Assembly: GCA_002298665.1 (NCBI GenBank)
Contig: DBKW01000090.1
Location: forward strand, 1-14,476
From: Verrucomicrobia bacterium UBA740
GTDB taxonomy: Bacteria > Verrucomicrobiota > Kiritimatiellia > RFP12 > UBA1067
Reading direction: 5' to 3'
DNA: 14,476 nucleotides
In this document: piece by piece, positions 7,818 to 14,305 of the stretch
Position numbering within the stretch: position 1 is the stretch's first letter
How the letters are laid out: each line of letters opens with the position of its first letter
Position numbers and translations under genes: made by a program
Notes under the pieces: model-generated
The model's database searches: none
What the model saw: only the letters and a program-made list of their open reading frames with translations
What the model was told of the DNA's origin: nothing

Positions 7818-8595
7818 CCAGCACTTTGACCGTCGGACCCGCGCCCGAATAGGAGTCGAGGCCGCCAGCCGCCGCGTCTTCGCCTGACACCGGGCGGACG
7901 GTTTTTATTTTCGGCCGTTCGCCGAAGAGCACGGTTCCGAGGCGCACCCAAGTGGCGCCCTCTTCAACCGCGACTTCATAATCGCCGCTCATGCCCATCG
8001 AAAGGCGGGGCAAGCCAATAGCGAACTTCTTCTCGAGCGCATCGCGCATTTCGCGCAGTTTTCGGAAATAGGGGCGCGCGTCTTCCTTGTTTTCCGAAAA
8101 AGGCGCCATGGTCATCAGGCCTTCGAGCGTGATGCGCGGGCATTCCGCGAGAATGTGCGAGACCGTCCCCTCGACATCCTCCGGCTTCATGCCGCTTTTG
8201 GATTTTTCTCCCGAAACGTTGACTTCAAGCAGTATACGGGGCTGAAGTCCCATTTCGTCGGCGATCAGATTGATGCGTTCCGCGAGTTTAAGCGAATCGA
8301 CGGAATGTATGACGTCGAAAAGTTCAAGAGCATGGCGCACTTTATTGCTCTGGAGGTGGCCGATCAAATGCCACGAGGGGCCCGTCATCGCGGCGGGTTT
8401 CTTCCAGGCGGCTTCCTGGACTTTATTCTCGCCAATCATGGTCAACCCTGCCTGCCAGGCTTCGTTCACCGTCTCCGGGCCATGCGTCTTCGTGACCGCG
8501 ACGATTTCCACCGTTTGCGGATCGCGCCCGACCCGCGCACAGGCCGCGGCGATTTTCCCGCGCACCTCTTTCAATATCTCGTTAAGATCTCTCAT
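7813..8595 (-). CDS. yggS: YggS/PLPBP family pyridoxal-phosphate homeostasis protein
   Basis: Fold-type III PLP-binding protein without known catalysis, which buffers pyridoxal phosphate and affects amino-acid pools. The 260-residue product has the PLP lysine in AVTKTH (Lys36), GENKVQE (56-61; most relatives have GENYVQE), WHLIGHLQSNK (75-85), and the phosphate-binding SMGMSGDYEVAV (199-210) with VRLGTVLFGER (217-227). About 33 residues extend past the usual C-terminus, Gly/Ser-rich and unassigned. ATG 8595 is chosen over upstream codons because a strong AGGAGGG precedes it at 5 nt and the sequence begins like the family. It overlaps the end of pth by 14 nt. Confidence 0.93.
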   Translation of the reverse strand: MRDLNEILKEVRGKIAAACARVGRDPQTVEIVAVTKTHGPETVNEAWQAGLTMIGENKVQEAAWKKPAAMTGPSWHLIGHLQSNKVRHALELFDVIHSVDSLKLAERINLIADEMGLQPRILLEVNVSGEKSKSGMKPEDVEGTVSHILAECPRITLEGLMTMAPFSENKEDARPYFRKLREMRDALEKKFAIGLPRLSMGMSGDYEVAVEEGATWVRLGTVLFGERPKIKTVRPVSGEDAAAGGLDSYSGAGPTVKVLD

Positions 8596-9184
8596 TTTGT
8601 CCCTCCTGGGTTGCTGTAGGGGCCGTCCAGCCATTAAACAGATTCATGGCTCTGTCGGGTCCCGAAGTCAACATAAGCTCCACGGCCTGCACGCAGACCG
8701 GCAGAACTTCCTCCATGATCTTTCGCGACAATGGGCTGAATTTCCCCAGAACGTGCCCGACGACATTCGCGCGATCCTTCCCGACGCCGATTTTGACGCG
8801 TATGAAATCGCTGGAGCCGAGCCTCTCGATGATATTGCGGATGCCATTGTGGCCGCCGCAAGATCCGCCTTTTTTTATCCGGAGTTTCCCGACGGGAAGA
8901 TCAATGTCGTCTTGTATGACGATCACGTCGTTCGCCGTAGCGTTCGCGTATTTCACGAGCGGCGCCACAGCCTGTCCCGAAAGGTTCATGTACGTCTGGG
9001 GCTTGACGAGGAGGACGCGCTCGCCCTTCCAGTTGCCGCGCGCCACGAAAGCGTTTTCCGCCTTCTTGAATTCCCACGAGACGCCTATCTCGCGCGCCAA
9101 AGCGTCCGCCGCCTCGAATCCAATCGAGTGCGGCGTATGGGCGTACTGTTCGCCCGGATTGCCCAGTCCCACAATTATTTTCAT
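8582..9184 (-). CDS. pth: Peptidyl-tRNA hydrolase
   Basis: Releases tRNA from prematurely dropped peptidyl-tRNA in the cytoplasm. The 200-residue product shows the family landmarks: VGLGNPG (5-11), catalytic His19 in HSIGF (the neighbouring Asn of the usual HNxGF is Ser here), KPQTYMNLSG (61-70), the QDDIDLP aspartate region (91-97) and GGHNGIR (110-116). The frame is open further upstream, but ATG 9184 gives the canonical MKIIVGLGNPG start. It begins 13 nt after the prs stop with no visible Shine-Dalgarno sequence. prs-pth adjacency is common in bacteria, normally with the L25 gene rplY (ctc) between them; that gene is absent here. Confidence 0.96.
   Translation of the reverse strand: MKIIVGLGNPGEQYAHTPHSIGFEAADALAREIGVSWEFKKAENAFVARGNWKGERVLLVKPQTYMNLSGQAVAPLVKYANATANDVIVIQDDIDLPVGKLRIKKGGSCGGHNGIRNIIERLGSSDFIRVKIGVGKDRANVVGHVLGKFSPLSRKIMEEVLPVCVQAVELMLTSGPDRAMNLFNGWTAPTATQEGQNERS
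8601..8607 (-). promoter_or_regulatory. Ribosome binding site of yggS
   Basis: AGGAGGG on the minus strand, 5 nt before the ATG at 8595, within the last codons of pth. It decides the yggS start. Confidence 0.85.
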
Positions 9185-9197
9185 TGCGGGCGGGCGA

Positions 9198-10157
9198 TTA
9201 TTCGTGGTTGAAAAGGTCGTTGATGGACTCGTTACGGTGAATGCGCTTAATCGCTTCGCCAATCAGCGGCGCGACCGAAAGCTGCGTCAGCTTGAAGGGC
9301 AGTTTCGAGGGATCGAACCCCGGGCGGAGCGGAATCGTATCCGTCACGACGAGCTCGTCCAGTTGCGTTTCCTTCATGAGACGCTCTTCGCCCTTCGCCG
9401 TCAGCGGGAAGTGGGAGACGAACGCATGCACGCTGCGCGCCCCCGAGTCGCGGCACATCTTGGCCGCGGCGGAAAGCGTGCCGCCCGTCGCCGTCATGTC
9501 GTCGATCATGATGACGTCGCAATCCTTGACGTCGCCGACGACGCTGAAGGCGTCCACGGTCGAATCGCCCGTGCGCTGCTTGGCGACGATCGCAAGGCCC
9601 GTCTTGAGCTTGCGGCTATAGCCGTACGCCGTTTTCGCCCCGCCGGTATCGGGCGAGACGACGATCGGCTTCTGGAAGTGCATATCGCGAATGTACTTCA
9701 GGATGACGGGCTCGGCGTGCAGCTGGTCGAGCGGAATGTTGAAAAAGCCTTGGATCTGGTTCGCGTGCAAATCGAGCGTCAGCACGCGATCGGCGCCGGC
9801 GGCCGTCAGCAGGTTCGCGATGAGGCGCGCGGTGATTGGCACGCGCGGCTGGTCCTTGCGGTCCTGGCGGGCGTAGCCGTAGTAAGGCAACACGGCCGTG
9901 ATGCGCGCCGCCGAGCCGCGCTTGAGCGCGTCCATGATGATAAACAATTCCATGTACGCTTCATTCGGTTCGGGCGAACCCGACTGAATCACAAAAACAT
10001 CGCGTCCGCGCACGCCTTCCATGACTTGACAGAACGTCTCGCCGTCCGGGAATCGCTTTATGTCGATCTTGTTCAGCGGCTTGCCTAAATAAGAAGCCAC
10101 CTTTTCCGCGAGCGGCAGGTTGGCGGTACCCGAGAATACCATGAAGTCTTCGTTCAT
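9198..10157 (-). CDS. prs: Ribose-phosphate pyrophosphokinase (PRPP synthase)
   Basis: Makes PRPP from ribose 5-phosphate and ATP for nucleotide, histidine and tryptophan synthesis. The 319-residue product has FPDGE (36-40), the flexible-loop region YGYARQDRKDQPRVPITA (93-110), the metal-binding DLHANQIQGFF (129-139), SPDTGGAKTA (168-177; most class I enzymes read SPDxGGVxRA), and the PRPP-binding loop DDMTATGGT (219-227, more often DDMIDTxGT). Apart from those two deviations it looks functional. ATG 10157 is chosen because AAAGGA precedes it and it gives the usual N-terminus; an ATG at 10187 lies within the promoter region. It has its own -10 element between it and the DUF1846 gene. Confidence 0.95.
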   Translation of the reverse strand: MNEDFMVFSGTANLPLAEKVASYLGKPLNKIDIKRFPDGETFCQVMEGVRGRDVFVIQSGSPEPNEAYMELFIIMDALKRGSAARITAVLPYYGYARQDRKDQPRVPITARLIANLLTAAGADRVLTLDLHANQIQGFFNIPLDQLHAEPVILKYIRDMHFQKPIVVSPDTGGAKTAYGYSRKLKTGLAIVAKQRTGDSTVDAFSVVGDVKDCDVIMIDDMTATGGTLSAAAKMCRDSGARSVHAFVSHFPLTAKGEERLMKETQLDELVVTDTIPLRPGFDPSKLPFKLTQLSVAPLIGEAIKRIHRNESINDLFNHE

Positions 10158-10164
10158 ATTGATT

Positions 10165-10170
10165 TCCTTT
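10165..10170 (-). promoter_or_regulatory. Ribosome binding site of prs
   Basis: AAAGGA on the minus strand, 7 nt before the ATG at 10157. It selects this ATG over the in-frame one at 10187. Confidence 0.8.
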
Positions 10171-10185
10171 TTAAAATTTCCGTGC

Positions 10186-10191
10186 ATTATA
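10186..10191 (-). promoter_or_regulatory. -10 element of a prs promoter
   Basis: A perfect TATAAT on the minus strand in the 50-nt gap between the DUF1846 gene and prs. Initiation about 7 nt downstream gives a leader of roughly 22 nt that includes the Shine-Dalgarno site. No good -35 is seen at 16-18 nt, so the promoter may need an activator or be weak. Confidence 0.5.
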
Positions 10192-10207
10192 GTTTGCGTG
10201 GGGGACG

Positions 10208-11215
10208 TCAGTCCGCCTTGGCCATGACGGTGAGCGCCCGCGCCAGCATGTCTATCCCCACGCGACCGACGTCGAATTCGGCCTTGACGCGCTCATAGCG
10301 CCGGACGCACTCCTCGCGGCTCGCCGCCCGCACCACGACGTCGTTTACGATCCCGCACGAAAGACGGTTGACGCCCATATCCGTCGGACTCTTGTACGGA
10401 CAGGGCTCATTCATCATGCGCTCCCATATCGTCCGCAAAATCGGATAGGCCTCCACGTCCCGGTTGTAATTCACGCGGATTTCGCCGTAGGCGAGAAAGT
10501 GGTGGGGGTCTATCTGGTTTTCGTCCTTCAGCTCCAGCGTGGCCGCCTCGTACGCCACGTTCAGCGGGTGCATCAGCGGCAAGTCCCACACGGGGAAGGT
10601 CTCGAACTTGGCGTACCCCGCCCGCAATCCCCGCTTGACTTCATGGTAAAGCATCGTCAAGCAGGTCGCGAACTTGCCGGAGCCGGGTCCGGGGCCCGTC
10701 ACGACGACAATGGGGCGCTCCGTCGGGATGTAGTCGTTGCGTCCGTAGCCGGACTCGCTGACAATCGTCGCCAAATCGTTGGGATAGCCCTTGATCGGAT
10801 AATGGTAAAAGACGTTGACGCCCGCTTTTTCAAGCGTCTTCGCGAATTCGCGCGCGGCGGGATGCCCGTCGAAGCGCGTAATCACGACGCCGCGAACCGA
10901 AACGCCATAGTCTCTCATGGACGAAATCAGCATGAGCGTTTCTTCTTCGTAGGTCGTCCCGTAATCCGCGCGCTTCTTTTTCGTCTCGATGTCCCCGGCG
11001 TAGATGCACAGCACGAGTTCGGCCTGATCGCCCAGATGCTGAAGGAGCCGGAGTTTGACATTCGGATCGTACCCCGGCAGACAGCGCGCGGCATGATTGT
11101 CATTCATGAGCTTGCCGCCGAACTCCAGATAGAACTTGTCGTATTTCTTCGCGCGATGCCTTATCTCCGCGGACTGCTCGCGCAGATACCTTTCGTTGTC
11201 GAAGCCCGTCTTCAC
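10208..11215 (-). CDS. Short DUF1846 (UPF0371) family protein
   Basis: Family of unknown biochemical function. The 335-residue product matches the family's N-terminal two thirds: GFDNERYLREQS (4-15), YLEFGGKLMNDNHAARCLPG (29-48), HYPIKGYPND (138-147), a glycine-rich loop GPGPGSGK (174-181), GYAKFETFPVW (200-210), NYNRDVEAYP (249-258) and CPYKSPTDMGVN (272-283). Members I recall are about 490-500 residues, so roughly the last 160 are missing. The frame ends 50 nt before prs, so they are not hidden in another frame nearby. The GTG at 11215 starts inside the nifU stop (GTGA overlap) and aligns with the family's start; the longer open frame upstream is read-through of nifU. It is probably co-translated with the Fe-S scaffold. 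Confidence 0.85.
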   Translation of the reverse strand: MKTGFDNERYLREQSAEIRHRAKKYDKFYLEFGGKLMNDNHAARCLPGYDPNVKLRLLQHLGDQAELVLCIYAGDIETKKKRADYGTTYEEETLMLISSMRDYGVSVRGVVITRFDGHPAAREFAKTLEKAGVNVFYHYPIKGYPNDLATIVSESGYGRNDYIPTERPIVVVTGPGPGSGKFATCLTMLYHEVKRGLRAGYAKFETFPVWDLPLMHPLNVAYEAATLELKDENQIDPHHFLAYGEIRVNYNRDVEAYPILRTIWERMMNEPCPYKSPTDMGVNRLSCGIVNDVVVRAASREECVRRYERVKAEFDVGRVGIDMLARALTVMAKAD

Positions 11216-11784
11216 TTTGCCGTCCCGTTGATTTCGTCGAGAATCGCCTGGATCTTGCCCTTGCACCGTCCGCAGCCGCCGCCGGCCTTCGTGTAATTCG
11301 TCACTTCCTCCACCGTCGTAAGACCGTTCTCCGTGATGACCCGGCGCACTTCGTTCTCGCTCACATTGTAGCAGGTGCACAAAACCGTGTCTTCAAGATT
11401 GCGGTCCGTGTTCTTTCCCGTCTCGTAATTCTTGATGGCCGCTTCCATCGCTTCGCGGCCCATGACCGAGCAGTGCATCTTCTGCGGCGGCAAACCGCCC
11501 AGATAGTCGGCGATGTCCTTGTTCGTTATCTTCTTCGCCTCTTCAAGCGTCTTGCCGATGACCATTTCCGTCAAGGCCGAACTGGACGCAATCGCGCTCG
11601 CGCACCCGAATGTCTGGAACTTGGCCTCGCAAATGCGGCCATCGGGGCCCAATTTGAACTGGAATTGCAGCGCGTCGCCACAGGCGAGCGACCCCACGGT
11701 GGCGGTGCCGTCCGGCTTCTCGATTTTGCCCACGTTCCGCGGATGGCGAAAGTGGTCTAGAACTTTATCTGAATAATTCCACAT
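11212..11784 (-). CDS. nifU: NifU-type Fe-S cluster assembly scaffold (IscU domain plus BFD-like [2Fe-2S] domain)
   Basis: Scaffold on which Fe-S clusters are built from sulfur supplied by a cysteine desulfurase. The 190-residue product has an IscU/NifU N-terminal domain (about 1-125) with the three cluster cysteines Cys35 (LACGD, with Asp37), Cys61 (FGCAS) and Cys105 (MHCSVMG). A BFD-like [2Fe-2S] domain (about 132-185) has CTC (136-138) and CGRC (171-174). The C-terminal Nfu domain of full-length NifU is absent. No desulfurase gene is nearby in the window. The start lies 10 nt after a TATAAT box with no Shine-Dalgarno sequence. Confidence 0.92.
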   Translation of the reverse strand: MWNYSDKVLDHFRHPRNVGKIEKPDGTATVGSLACGDALQFQFKLGPDGRICEAKFQTFGCASAIASSSALTEMVIGKTLEEAKKITNKDIADYLGGLPPQKMHCSVMGREAMEAAIKNYETGKNTDRNLEDTVLCTCYNVSENEVRRVITENGLTTVEEVTNYTKAGGGCGRCKGKIQAILDEINGTAK

Positions 11785-11794
11785 GGCGGGATAT

Positions 11795-11803
11795 ATTATA
11801 GCA
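11795..11803 (-). promoter_or_regulatory. Extended -10 promoter of the nifU-DUF1846 operon
   Basis: Minus-strand TG-C-TATAAT matches the extended -10 consensus. A weak TTCGCA lies 19 nt upstream as a possible -35. The hexamer ends 10 nt before the ATG, so the predicted leader is only about 4 nt. Confidence 0.65.
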
Positions 11804-12016
11804 TATTTTTGGCCTCTCGTGCGAAGGAATCGACTCGCGAGTTGAAACGCTTATACAGAAGATCGCAACAGAAGAGCGGATGTCGGACGCAAAGTCCGTA
11901 AAACGCGAAGAAAATACGCCACTCCAGGCTGTTTCACGAAATTATCTCTTCGAATCCGCCTGTGCGCCTAGGCTTCGGCAGACGAGACCGACGCACTCCT
12001 TCCGCACCGTGCAACC

Positions 12017-12116
12017 GTTCCGGCGCAATGGGGTGGCCGTTCCAGTAGAACGGCATCGCCGTTCCGGCGCAACGGGGTGGCTGTTCCAGTAGAACGGCAT
12101 CGCCGTTCCGGCGCAA
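12017..12116. repeat. 44-bp tandem repeat, 2.3 copies, with alternative hairpins
   Basis: Units at 12017-12060 and 12061-12104 differ at two positions (13 and 22), and a 12-nt third copy (GTTCCGGCGCAA) follows. Within each unit GCCGTTC-cagta-GAACGGC can pair (12036-12054), and the same GAACGGC can instead pair with the next GCCGTTC (12048-12064). In unit 2 the corresponding arm is GCTGTTC (12080-12086), which keeps pairing as a G-U wobble only if the plus strand is the RNA. The 44-nt period is not a multiple of three, so a coding repeat is unlikely. Confidence 0.85.
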
Positions 12117-12165
12117 AGGCGCATGTTTGCGGCGGTCACCCCCCCCCATGGGGTGGTCTTTGCGC
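12111..12165. other. Long inverted repeat with a nine-C run
   Basis: GCGCAAAG (12111-12118) is complementary to CTTTGCGC (12158-12165). Inside, the run of nine C faces ATGGGGTGGT and can form a second stem. The outer arm starts inside the third repeat copy. No T-tract follows, so it is not an obvious intrinsic terminator. Confidence 0.5.
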
Positions 12166-12246
12166 ATTCTTTCCTTTCGTTTCCTCAACCAATCCTTCTC
12201 CTTTGCTGCATTCGCTCTTCCACCCTCGGAACGACCTGTCCCGGGT

Positions 12247-12279
12247 GTCTCACGACAGGGTACACTTTTCGTGGGAGAC
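12247..12279. promoter_or_regulatory. Imperfect inverted repeat upstream of the sigma-factor promoter
   Basis: GTCTCACGA (12247-12255) pairs with TCGTGGGAGAC (12269-12279) apart from a 2-nt bulge. It ends 17 bp before the -35 hexamer, a place where activators or repressors bind. In GC-rich DNA such arms arise by chance, so this is only a candidate operator. Confidence 0.25.
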
Positions 12280-12296
12280 TCCAGTTGGCGCCCGGC

Positions 12297-12325
12297 TTGA
12301 CGCAGCATCCGGGATTTGCTACAAT
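12297..12325 (+). promoter_or_regulatory. Sigma-70-type promoter of the sigma factor-kinase operon
   Basis: TTGACG (12297-12302), a 17-nt spacer, and TACAAT (12320-12325), each hexamer one base from consensus. Initiation 7 nt after the -10 falls on the A of the ATG at 12332, which predicts a leaderless mRNA. No Shine-Dalgarno site is present. Confidence 0.8.
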
Positions 12326-12331
12326 AATTCC

Positions 12332-12979
12332 ATGACTGCCAGAACCGAGAACCCCGGAACATCTGCCGAAACGCCCTTCTGGGCCGCGGCGTTTTGCGCC
12401 AACCGCGCACATCTGCTTGCGCTGGCCGCGCGGAACCTGCAACCGATTTTGTTGCGCCGTTTCGCGCCCGAGGACGTCCTTTCCTTGACCTACGCCGCAT
12501 GCTTGAAACGGACGGACTACCTCGTCTCGCACCCGGAAGTCCCCCTTTATTTCAAGTTCCGCACCCTTCTTCTGCAGGTCGTCGCGGATCTCGAGCGCAA
12601 AAACCTGCAGGCCGGGGCCCGCGACCTGTACAAGGAAGTCCCCGTGACCGACTCGCCTGGCAATTCGACGACGAACGCCCTCCATTGGGACCGATTCGCC
12701 GCGGACTCCCCCTCGCCTGTCTCCCAGGTCGACCGCGGCGAACGACACCGTCTCCTTGTCGCGGCACTTCATTCTCTGGCGGAAAACGACCGGCAAATCC
12801 TCGTTTTGCGGCACTTTGACGGTCTGCGCAACGAGGAATGCGCCGAAATCCTGAAACTTACGCCCAAAGCCGCCTCCATCCGCCATGTGCGCGCGCTCGA
12901 ACGCCTGCACCGGAAACTGGCCGAACTTTCCTGTTTCCGCTCCGCACCCCACCCCGACGGGAAGCGCCATGCCGACTGA
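12332..12979 (+). CDS. ECF-like sigma-70 family RNA polymerase sigma factor
   Basis: The 215-residue product has a divergent region 2 (about 30-95: LQPILLRRFAPEDVLSLTYA, with aromatic/basic residues in PLYFKFRTLLLQVVADLERK) and a clearer region 4 (about 137-198: LHSLAENDRQILVLRHFDGL, then NEECAEILKLTPKAASIRHV), the helix-turn-helix that reads -35 elements. It lacks regions 1 and 3, as in extracytoplasmic-function factors. The frame is open upstream through the intergenic repeats, but the promoter at 12297-12325 dictates ATG 12332. No anti-sigma gene is visible. The gene instead overlaps a membrane Ser/Thr kinase by 11 nt, a pairing known in PVC bacteria and suggesting control by phosphorylation. 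Confidence 0.85.
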   Translation: MTARTENPGTSAETPFWAAAFCANRAHLLALAARNLQPILLRRFAPEDVLSLTYAACLKRTDYLVSHPEVPLYFKFRTLLLQVVADLERKNLQAGARDLYKEVPVTDSPGNSTTNALHWDRFAADSPSPVSQVDRGERHRLLVAALHSLAENDRQILVLRHFDGLRNEECAEILKLTPKAASIRHVRALERLHRKLAELSCFRSAPHPDGKRHAD

Positions 12980-14153
12980 ACTGCCCGCCTCCCTGCGCCG
13001 TCTCGCTGCGGAATTGGACGCATTGGGCGGGACGCTCCCGGACCACCCGCCCGAAAACGCTCCGGATTTCCGGGGGACGGACTTCGAACTCGGGCGCGAA
13101 CTCGGGCGCGGCGGAATGGGCATCGTGTATCTGGCGCGGCAAATCTCGCTCGCGCGCCCCGTCGCCGTCAAAGTCCTTCTGCCCGTCTTTTCCCGTTCGG
13201 AGACTTTCCGCGCGCGCTTCGCCGACGAATCGCGCCTCGTCGCCCAATTGCACCATCCGGGCATTATCGACGTGTACGCCGCCGGATCCTGCGGACGCGA
13301 CTGCTACTTCGCCATGGAATATGTAGAAGGCGCGACCGTGCGCGACCATGTCTTCAAAACGCTGGAAGACGTAGCCTCTTTGGGCATATGCACCGCGGAA
13401 GCTCTCGCCTACGCCCATGGCTGCGGCATTTTGCACCGTGACATCAAGTCCGCAAACATTCTCATAAATGCGGAAGGCCACGTCAAAATCGGCGATTTCG
13501 GGCTGGCTTGCTTCGCTGGACACGCCGCAGACGCCGCCGGGACGCGCGCCTACATGGCGCCGGAACTCTTGCGCGGCGAAAACGCGTCCGTCCAGACGGA
13601 CGTCTACGCGCTCGGGGCAACCCTGCGCGAAGAAGCCCGACCGCTCCTTGAATTGCATCCAAACGCCGATTTCACCGCAATTCTGTCCAAAGCCACGCAC
13701 CCGGACCCCGCCCGTCGTTACAGGAACATGTCCGACTTGGCGGATGAATTGGACCGGTGGCTCCGGCATGAACCCCTCGAGGCCCGCCCGCCCGGCTGGC
13801 CCCATCGTCTGGCCTTGTGGACGCGGCGGAATCCACCCGCGGCGCTAGGCGCCCTCGCCGCGGCGCTTCTCGCGATCGGACTATTTGCCGCGCTCCTGGC
13901 TGGATACCTCCGCACGCGTTCCGCGCTCGCACAGGTCGAACACGAAGCCGTCCACACCTCCGAGGCGCTCGTTGCGGCCCTGACGGCAACGGACGAAGAA
14001 CGGCTGATCGCCGACAAGCGGATTGCCAAACTCAAACGCGCAAAGAAAACGCTGGAACAGTTGCAGGCGCGCTTCCCGGACAACAAGGAAATCGCGCAGG
14101 CCGTCGCTCGACTCGTCCGCGCCTTGGAGTTTACCGCCCGCCGACGCCGGTGA
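12969..14153 (+). CDS. Membrane-anchored Hanks-type Ser/Thr protein kinase
   Basis: The 394-residue product has a kinase domain at about 40-267: Gly loop GRGGMG (46-51), VAVK with Lys68, HRDIKSANIL (156-165, catalytic Asp158), DFG (176-178), MAPE (196-199) and TDVYALG (210-216). After TDVYALG the C-lobe is short: only about 28 residues separate it from the DPARRY motif (246-251), where relatives have some 55-60. A RRNP-containing stretch (about 280-290) leads to one membrane helix (about 290-313). An approximately 80-residue charged, coiled-coil-like tail follows outside the membrane, with no recognised sensor domain. ATG 12969 overlaps the sigma-factor stop; the open frame upstream is shadow. 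It probably transmits an envelope signal to the sigma factor; that is inference. Confidence 0.92.
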   Translation: MPTELPASLRRLAAELDALGGTLPDHPPENAPDFRGTDFELGRELGRGGMGIVYLARQISLARPVAVKVLLPVFSRSETFRARFADESRLVAQLHHPGIIDVYAAGSCGRDCYFAMEYVEGATVRDHVFKTLEDVASLGICTAEALAYAHGCGILHRDIKSANILINAEGHVKIGDFGLACFAGHAADAAGTRAYMAPELLRGENASVQTDVYALGATLREEARPLLELHPNADFTAILSKATHPDPARRYRNMSDLADELDRWLRHEPLEARPPGWPHRLALWTRRNPPAALGALAAALLAIGLFAALLAGYLRTRSALAQVEHEAVHTSEALVAALTATDEERLIADKRIAKLKRAKKTLEQLQARFPDNKEIAQAVARLVRALEFTARRRR

Positions 14154-14206
14154 CCCCGTCTAGCCCGCCCCTCCCGTCACGAACAGATGCCCTTCTCATG
14201 GGCACG

Positions 14207-14240
14207 AAAAAAAAGGGAGGGGGATATCCCGCCCCCTCCC
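14207..14240 (-). terminator. Intrinsic terminator of the SUMF1-like gene
   Basis: On the minus strand a 9-bp GC stem (arms 14240-14232 and 14223-14215) with an 8-nt loop is followed by eight T (14214-14207). It lies 66 nt beyond the stop at 14306. On the plus strand no T-tract follows, so it serves the minus strand only and does not terminate the kinase transcript. Confidence 0.9.
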
Positions 14241-14305
14241 ACTGCGGCGTTCCTGCCGCCGGACCACCCTTCTGTGCCCGTCGGGCGGCACCGACCGCCA
14301 CAGGC

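Larger units (their letters stand above)
11785..12331. other. 547-nt intergenic region between divergent operons
   Basis: No convincing gene. It holds the nifU promoter at its left end, the 44-bp tandem repeat (12017-12116), a hairpin with nine C (12111-12165), a C/T-rich, purine-poor stretch (about 12166-12230), an inverted repeat (12247-12279) and the sigma-factor promoter at its right end. A small hairpin CGGAC-gcaaa-GTCCG lies at 11884-11898 with no T-tract after it. Confidence 0.8.

Noticed and set aside
11884..11898. CGGAC-gcaaa-GTCCG hairpin as a terminator
   Set aside because: The stem is only 5 bp and no T-tract follows on either strand.
11880..12092. 70-codon plus-strand frame starting MSDAKSVKREEN
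   Set aside because: No promoter or Shine-Dalgarno site, no recognisable family, and it runs through the 44-bp repeat, whose period is not a multiple of three.
12017..12116. CRISPR array
   Set aside because: The units are directly contiguous with no variable spacers, there are only 2.3 copies, and no cas genes are nearby.
11934..12500. 188-codon minus-strand frame across the repeat region and start of the sigma-factor gene
   Set aside because: It overlaps the sigma-factor gene and its promoter, and its repeated segments shift frame between repeat units, so it is unlikely to be coding.
12185..13805. Long minus-strand frames opposite the sigma-factor and kinase genes
   Set aside because: The plus-strand products have clear family motifs; the antisense frames have none.
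14244..14259. GCGGC-GCCGC hairpin after the kinase gene as a plus-strand terminator
   Set aside because: It is short and lacks a T-tract. The only convincing terminator here serves the minus strand.
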